A DNA stretch of 23,255 nt from a virus. Where the stretch lies: the IMG/VR virus record IMGVR_UViG_3300032288_000549, positions 1 to 23,255 of that record, one strand, 5' to 3'. The notes under the pieces are model-generated. The model was not told the origin of the DNA. It saw only the letters and a list, made by a program, of their open reading frames with translations, and searched no databases. A program made the translations under genes and the position numbers. Positions 22,234 to 23,255 of this stretch are shown here, one piece after another (position 1 is the first letter of the stretch; every line of letters starts with the position of its first letter).

Positions 22234-22645
22234 CCGGTCTCACAATGGTTACCTTGATGCTGTCTATCTTTTCACCCTTGGTTGTGGTGTCAACCCGTTC
22301 GGTTAGGTTGTTTAATCTCTGAGTAATGGATGCATTGTACTGCCCGGTCATACCTCCCTCTATTTGGTCCATGCGGATTGCCTCCTCTATACGCGAGCAG
22401 ATTGTGGCATATTCAGAATATCTATCTCCCTTGTTACAAAAATAATCATTCACTGTTTGCCCTTTCTCAGCAGCAAAAGTCCTGAAACCCACTTGAGTAA
22501 GTGGTCTTTCTAATGGTACTGCTGTAGCTTCACCTGTCTTAGTAGATAGTGAATAGGAGTATCTAGGGTTTTCCTTGCACCAACGTTTGTAGGCCTCAAA
22601 TAGATCCCACATTGCTTCAGGTGTTTCTATGTGCTTAGGCCTCAT
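22223..22645 (-). CDS. terS: Terminase small subunit, P22 gp3-like
   Basis: A 140-aa protein. The N-terminus IETPEAMWDLFEAYKRWCKE, then RPLTQVGFRTFA and VNDYFCNKGDRY, follow the GP3_package family of small terminases. A helical segment, CSRIEEAIRMDQIEGG, and a C-terminal part with ITQRLNN follow, the region used for ring assembly. It recognises the packaging site and feeds DNA to the large subunit. It overlaps the upstream 68-aa gene by 11 nt. Confidence 0.85.
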   Translation of the reverse strand: MRPKHIETPEAMWDLFEAYKRWCKENPRYSYSLSTKTGEATAVPLERPLTQVGFRTFAAEKGQTVNDYFCNKGDRYSEYATICSRIEEAIRMDQIEGGMTGQYNASITQRLNNLTERVDTTTKGEKIDSIKVTIVRPDAD

Positions 22646-22841
22646 CTGACTCAGGTTCTATTCCTTTGAATTTCTTACTCTTAGGCTCTACATCCTCAAA
22701 CAAATAACCGAGACCTACCTTTGTAAAGTACTCATGGTTATCAGCTAATTTCTCAGTAACTACTATAGAGATATCAAACCCCTTATCATTGTACCTAGTT
22801 ATGTAAGTGCCCAGGTGCTCACTCTTTACTTTCTTTGTCAT
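22635..22841 (-). CDS. Small charged protein of unknown function (68 aa)
   Basis: A soluble protein with a beta-like middle (TYITRYNDKGFDISIVVTEKL) and a lysine/glutamate tail (EPKSKKFKGIEPESDEA). Not recognised. Its ATG overlaps the small membrane protein gene by 23 nt and its end overlaps the small terminase by 11 nt. It is therefore translated as part of the packaging unit, but nothing shows its role. Confidence 0.6.
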   Translation of the reverse strand: MTKKVKSEHLGTYITRYNDKGFDISIVVTEKLADNHEYFTKVGLGYLFEDVEPKSKKFKGIEPESDEA

Positions 22842-22995
22842 ATTCGTATTGTTCTAAAAATAACCATGCGTAATATAGTACTACCCATATCCCAAAAGCT
22901 TTCATTGACATTGAAGTGTTCTCCCTGACTAGAAAGAACGCACCGGTTAATGCAGTGAATGTAGCAATGATGCTAATTATTTGAGAAAGTCTCAT
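22819..22995 (-). CDS. Small membrane protein (58 aa)
   Basis: The ATG at 22995 directly follows an AATATAGGT element. Two hydrophobic segments are visible: IISIIATFTALTGAFFLV (6-23) and AFGIWVVLYYAWLFL (33-47), joined by a polar loop and followed by an acidic/basic tail, QYEYDKESKE. It overlaps the HTH gene upstream and the 68-aa gene downstream by 23 nt each. The function is unknown. Its position ahead of the packaging genes does not suggest a lysis role, and superinfection exclusion is one possibility. Confidence 0.6.
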   Translation of the reverse strand: MRLSQIISIIATFTALTGAFFLVRENTSMSMKAFGIWVVLYYAWLFLEQYEYDKESKE

Positions 22996-23255
22996 ACCTA
23001 TATTGTAGATTGCGTAAATTTTGTTTAATTTCAGTTATCAGGTAGTGAGCTGAGGTAACCGGTATATCAAAGTACTTAGCCATGCTTCGAGCTGTGGTGT
23101 ATCCTTTGTCGATGTATGCCTCAAATACTATCCTGTGCACGTTATCACTTATTTGTGATCTATATATCTCAATCATCCCCTTGTGAGTGCTGTATATCTT
23201 ATCCTCAAGTATCTTAGCCTGCAGGTCCTGCTCATCATCTACCTCGTCACTGGGC
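22973..23255 (-). CDS. Helix-turn-helix protein, 5' end outside window
   Basis: The frame is open from the right edge to the stop at 22973, giving about 93 residues. An ATG at 23176 is inside the open frame and probably internal, because the residues before it (DEQDLQAKILEDKIYS) look like genuine protein. The part after it contains a helix-turn-helix, TTARSMAKYFDIPVTSAHYLITEI, with the flanking helices of a small regulator or terminase-like DNA-binding domain. It lies upstream of the packaging genes. It could be a late regulator or a second small-terminase-like protein; the sequence does not decide. Confidence 0.6.
   Translation of the reverse strand, partial: PSDEVDDEQDLQAKILEDKIYSTHKGMIEIYRSQISDNVHRIVFEAYIDKGYTTARSMAKYFDIPVTSAHYLITEIKQNLRNLQYRYETFSNN
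22996..23004 (-). promoter_or_regulatory. Late start element AATATAGGT (packaging unit)
   Basis: On the minus strand AATATAGGT directly abuts the ATG at 22995. Unlike the other four copies it lies inside a gene (the 3' end of the HTH gene) and is preceded by C instead of T, so its upstream context is constrained by coding. Confidence 0.45.

Noticed and set aside
1-23255. tRNA genes, CRISPR arrays, insertion sequences, integrase and att sites
   Set aside because: None was seen on either strand; no cloverleaf-like segments, spaced repeats or transposase motifs.

Overview
The window is part of a tailed double-stranded DNA phage or prophage genome from a host that is most likely a member of the Bacteroidota, probably Flavobacteriia. 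Three things point that way: early promoters fit the Bacteroidota TTTG / TAnnTTTG consensus, start codons follow A-rich leaders instead of Shine-Dalgarno boxes, and several proteins (BT4734-like primase N-terminus, the tail proteins, a C1q/TNF-like fibre) look like Bacteroidota phage families. Genes are tightly packed. Almost all lie on the minus strand, and neighbours commonly overlap by 1 to 44 nt. No integrase, att site, tRNA, rRNA, CRISPR array or insertion sequence was seen. Both ends of the window cut through a gene. A long tape measure and no recognisable sheath suggest a siphovirus-like tail, but this is an inference.

Layout, right to left (the direction of minus-strand transcription). 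23255-20943 is packaging: a truncated helix-turn-helix gene, a small membrane protein, a 68-aa unknown, the gp3-type small terminase, a nested 55-aa ORF and the large terminase. 20911-13884 is tail: two large tail/baseplate proteins, the tape measure and a 147-aa protein. 13854-11912 holds a fibre, a 47-aa ORF and a 150-aa protein. 10672-11923 is the only plus-strand island: two related proteins that look like tail assembly chaperones. 10627-8118 is the head module: a protease-scaffold protein, the major capsid protein and a 179-aa structural protein, with two hairpin terminators. 8033-3475 holds a 116-aa protein, the portal, a connector-like protein, then lysis genes (holin, amidase, a spanin-like lipoprotein) and a DEDDy exonuclease. 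3324-867 is an early operon of very small genes, an HNH protein, a winged-helix protein and a stand-alone DnaA domain IV protein. It ends in a clear terminator. 617-1 is the start of a primase gene behind an AT-rich region with repeated boxes.

Two regulatory themes stand out. First, every major late transcription unit begins with the same element, AATATAGGT, placed directly against the start codon, whereas early units carry host-type -33/-7 promoters. This suggests a phage-specific late promoter or initiation signal. Second, the gene for the DnaA-domain-IV protein lies immediately upstream of an intergenic region with repeated TTATCGTCA boxes. These match 7 of 9 positions of a classical DnaA box and overlap the primase promoter, so the region may be the phage origin with its own re-targeted initiator. 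Several genes here are below 60 codons (32, 47, 53, 55, 55 and 58 aa) and were found by reading the overlaps.
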